From positions 213,510-277,509 of the forward strand of contig NZ_JADKQA010000005.1 of NCBI RefSeq assembly GCF_015351765.1: a stretch of DNA of 64,000 nt. Direction: 5' to 3'. Shown one piece after another: positions 63,871 through 64,000 of the stretch. Under the pieces are notes generated by a model. That model saw only the letters and a program-made list of their open reading frames with translations. It was not told where the DNA came from and made no database searches. How positions within the stretch are numbered: position 1 is the stretch's first letter; each line of letters starts with the position of its first letter. Position numbers and translations under genes: made by a program. Origin of the DNA: Clostridium vitabionis. Its GTDB lineage: Bacteria; Bacillota; Clostridia; Lachnospirales; Lachnospiraceae.

Positions 63871-64000
63871 GGATAAGCCCTCGACCGATTAGTGACAGTC
63901 AGCTCCATGCATTGCTGCACTTCCACCTCTGCCCTATCAACCTCGTACTCTTCAAGGGGTCTTACTTCTTTCGAATGGGATATCTCATCTTGAGGGGGGC
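63871..64000 (-). rRNA. rrl: 23S ribosomal RNA, 3' end (partial)
   Basis: The minus strand shows the conserved 3' domain: GATGAGATATCCC, GTAAGACCCCTTGAAGA, AGGTTGATAGG, AAGTGCAGCAATGCATG, GAGCTGACTG and the final ACTAATCGGTCGAGGGCTTATCC, which closes the molecule near 63871. The rest lies beyond the right edge. No 5S gene lies between it and tRNA-Asp, nor after tRNA-Val. Confidence 0.95.

Overview
The window looks like a chromosomal segment of a GC-rich anaerobic Firmicute, most likely in the Lachnospiraceae or a close relative. This rests on the form of the RpoB/RpoC, EF-Tu and ribosomal proteins, the strong GGAGG ribosome binding sites, sigma-A promoters with 17-bp spacers, and oxygen-sensitive Clostridial fermentation enzymes. 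I do not name a genus. Nearly all genes are on the minus strand; the exceptions are one small membrane-protein gene and an eight-gene catabolic operon at 19147-28728.

Region 1 (1-16665) carries the transcription/translation core in an unusual order. Read 5' to 3' on the minus strand it is rpoB-rpoC-[lipoprotein amidase]-rpsL-rpsG-fusA-tuf-rpmG-secE-nusG-rplK, with rplA expected just past the left edge. The usual order puts rpmG-secE-nusG-rplKAJL before rpoBC, so the block is circularly permuted. rpoB, rpsL, tuf and rpmG each have a recognisable promoter of their own.

Region 2 (16771-28728) is the most interesting metabolic locus. An AcoR-type sigma-54 activator is divergent from an operon that starts at a -24/-12 promoter. 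The operon encodes a crotonase, thiolase, 3-hydroxybutyryl-CoA dehydrogenase, a 4-hydroxybutyryl-CoA dehydratase (AbfD) with all four cluster ligands, a YkvI-like membrane carrier, a two-subunit 2-hydroxyacyl-CoA dehydratase and a CoA-transferase. Together these could import a hydroxy acid, activate it, dehydrate it to crotonyl-CoA and oxidise that to acetyl-CoA.

Region 3 (28844-45653) holds ddl with a DUF1934 gene, and an RND efflux operon (tetR-adaptor-permease-two TolC-like proteins) with a promoter carrying twin palindromic boxes. It also holds ispE-gntR, a cyclophilin-acetyltransferase pair, an SbcD/SbcC-like pair and a lipoprotein. Five copies of an undescribed structured repeat lie here, and the full-length ones sit directly against terminator T-tracts.

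Region 4 (45787-63338) is devoted to the cell surface: a D,D-carboxypeptidase, a polyprenyl-phosphate sugar transferase, LicD, a CDP-deoxysugar set (RfbF, RfbG, RfbH), GalM, a MATE carrier, two GDP/ADP-heptose-type enzymes, a 1058-residue multidomain glycosyltransferase, a methyltransferase, a Wzt-like ABC ATPase without its permease, and a cell-wall-binding protein. The right edge is the 3' end of an rRNA operon (23S, tRNA-Asp, tRNA-Val), with no 5S gene in the visible part.
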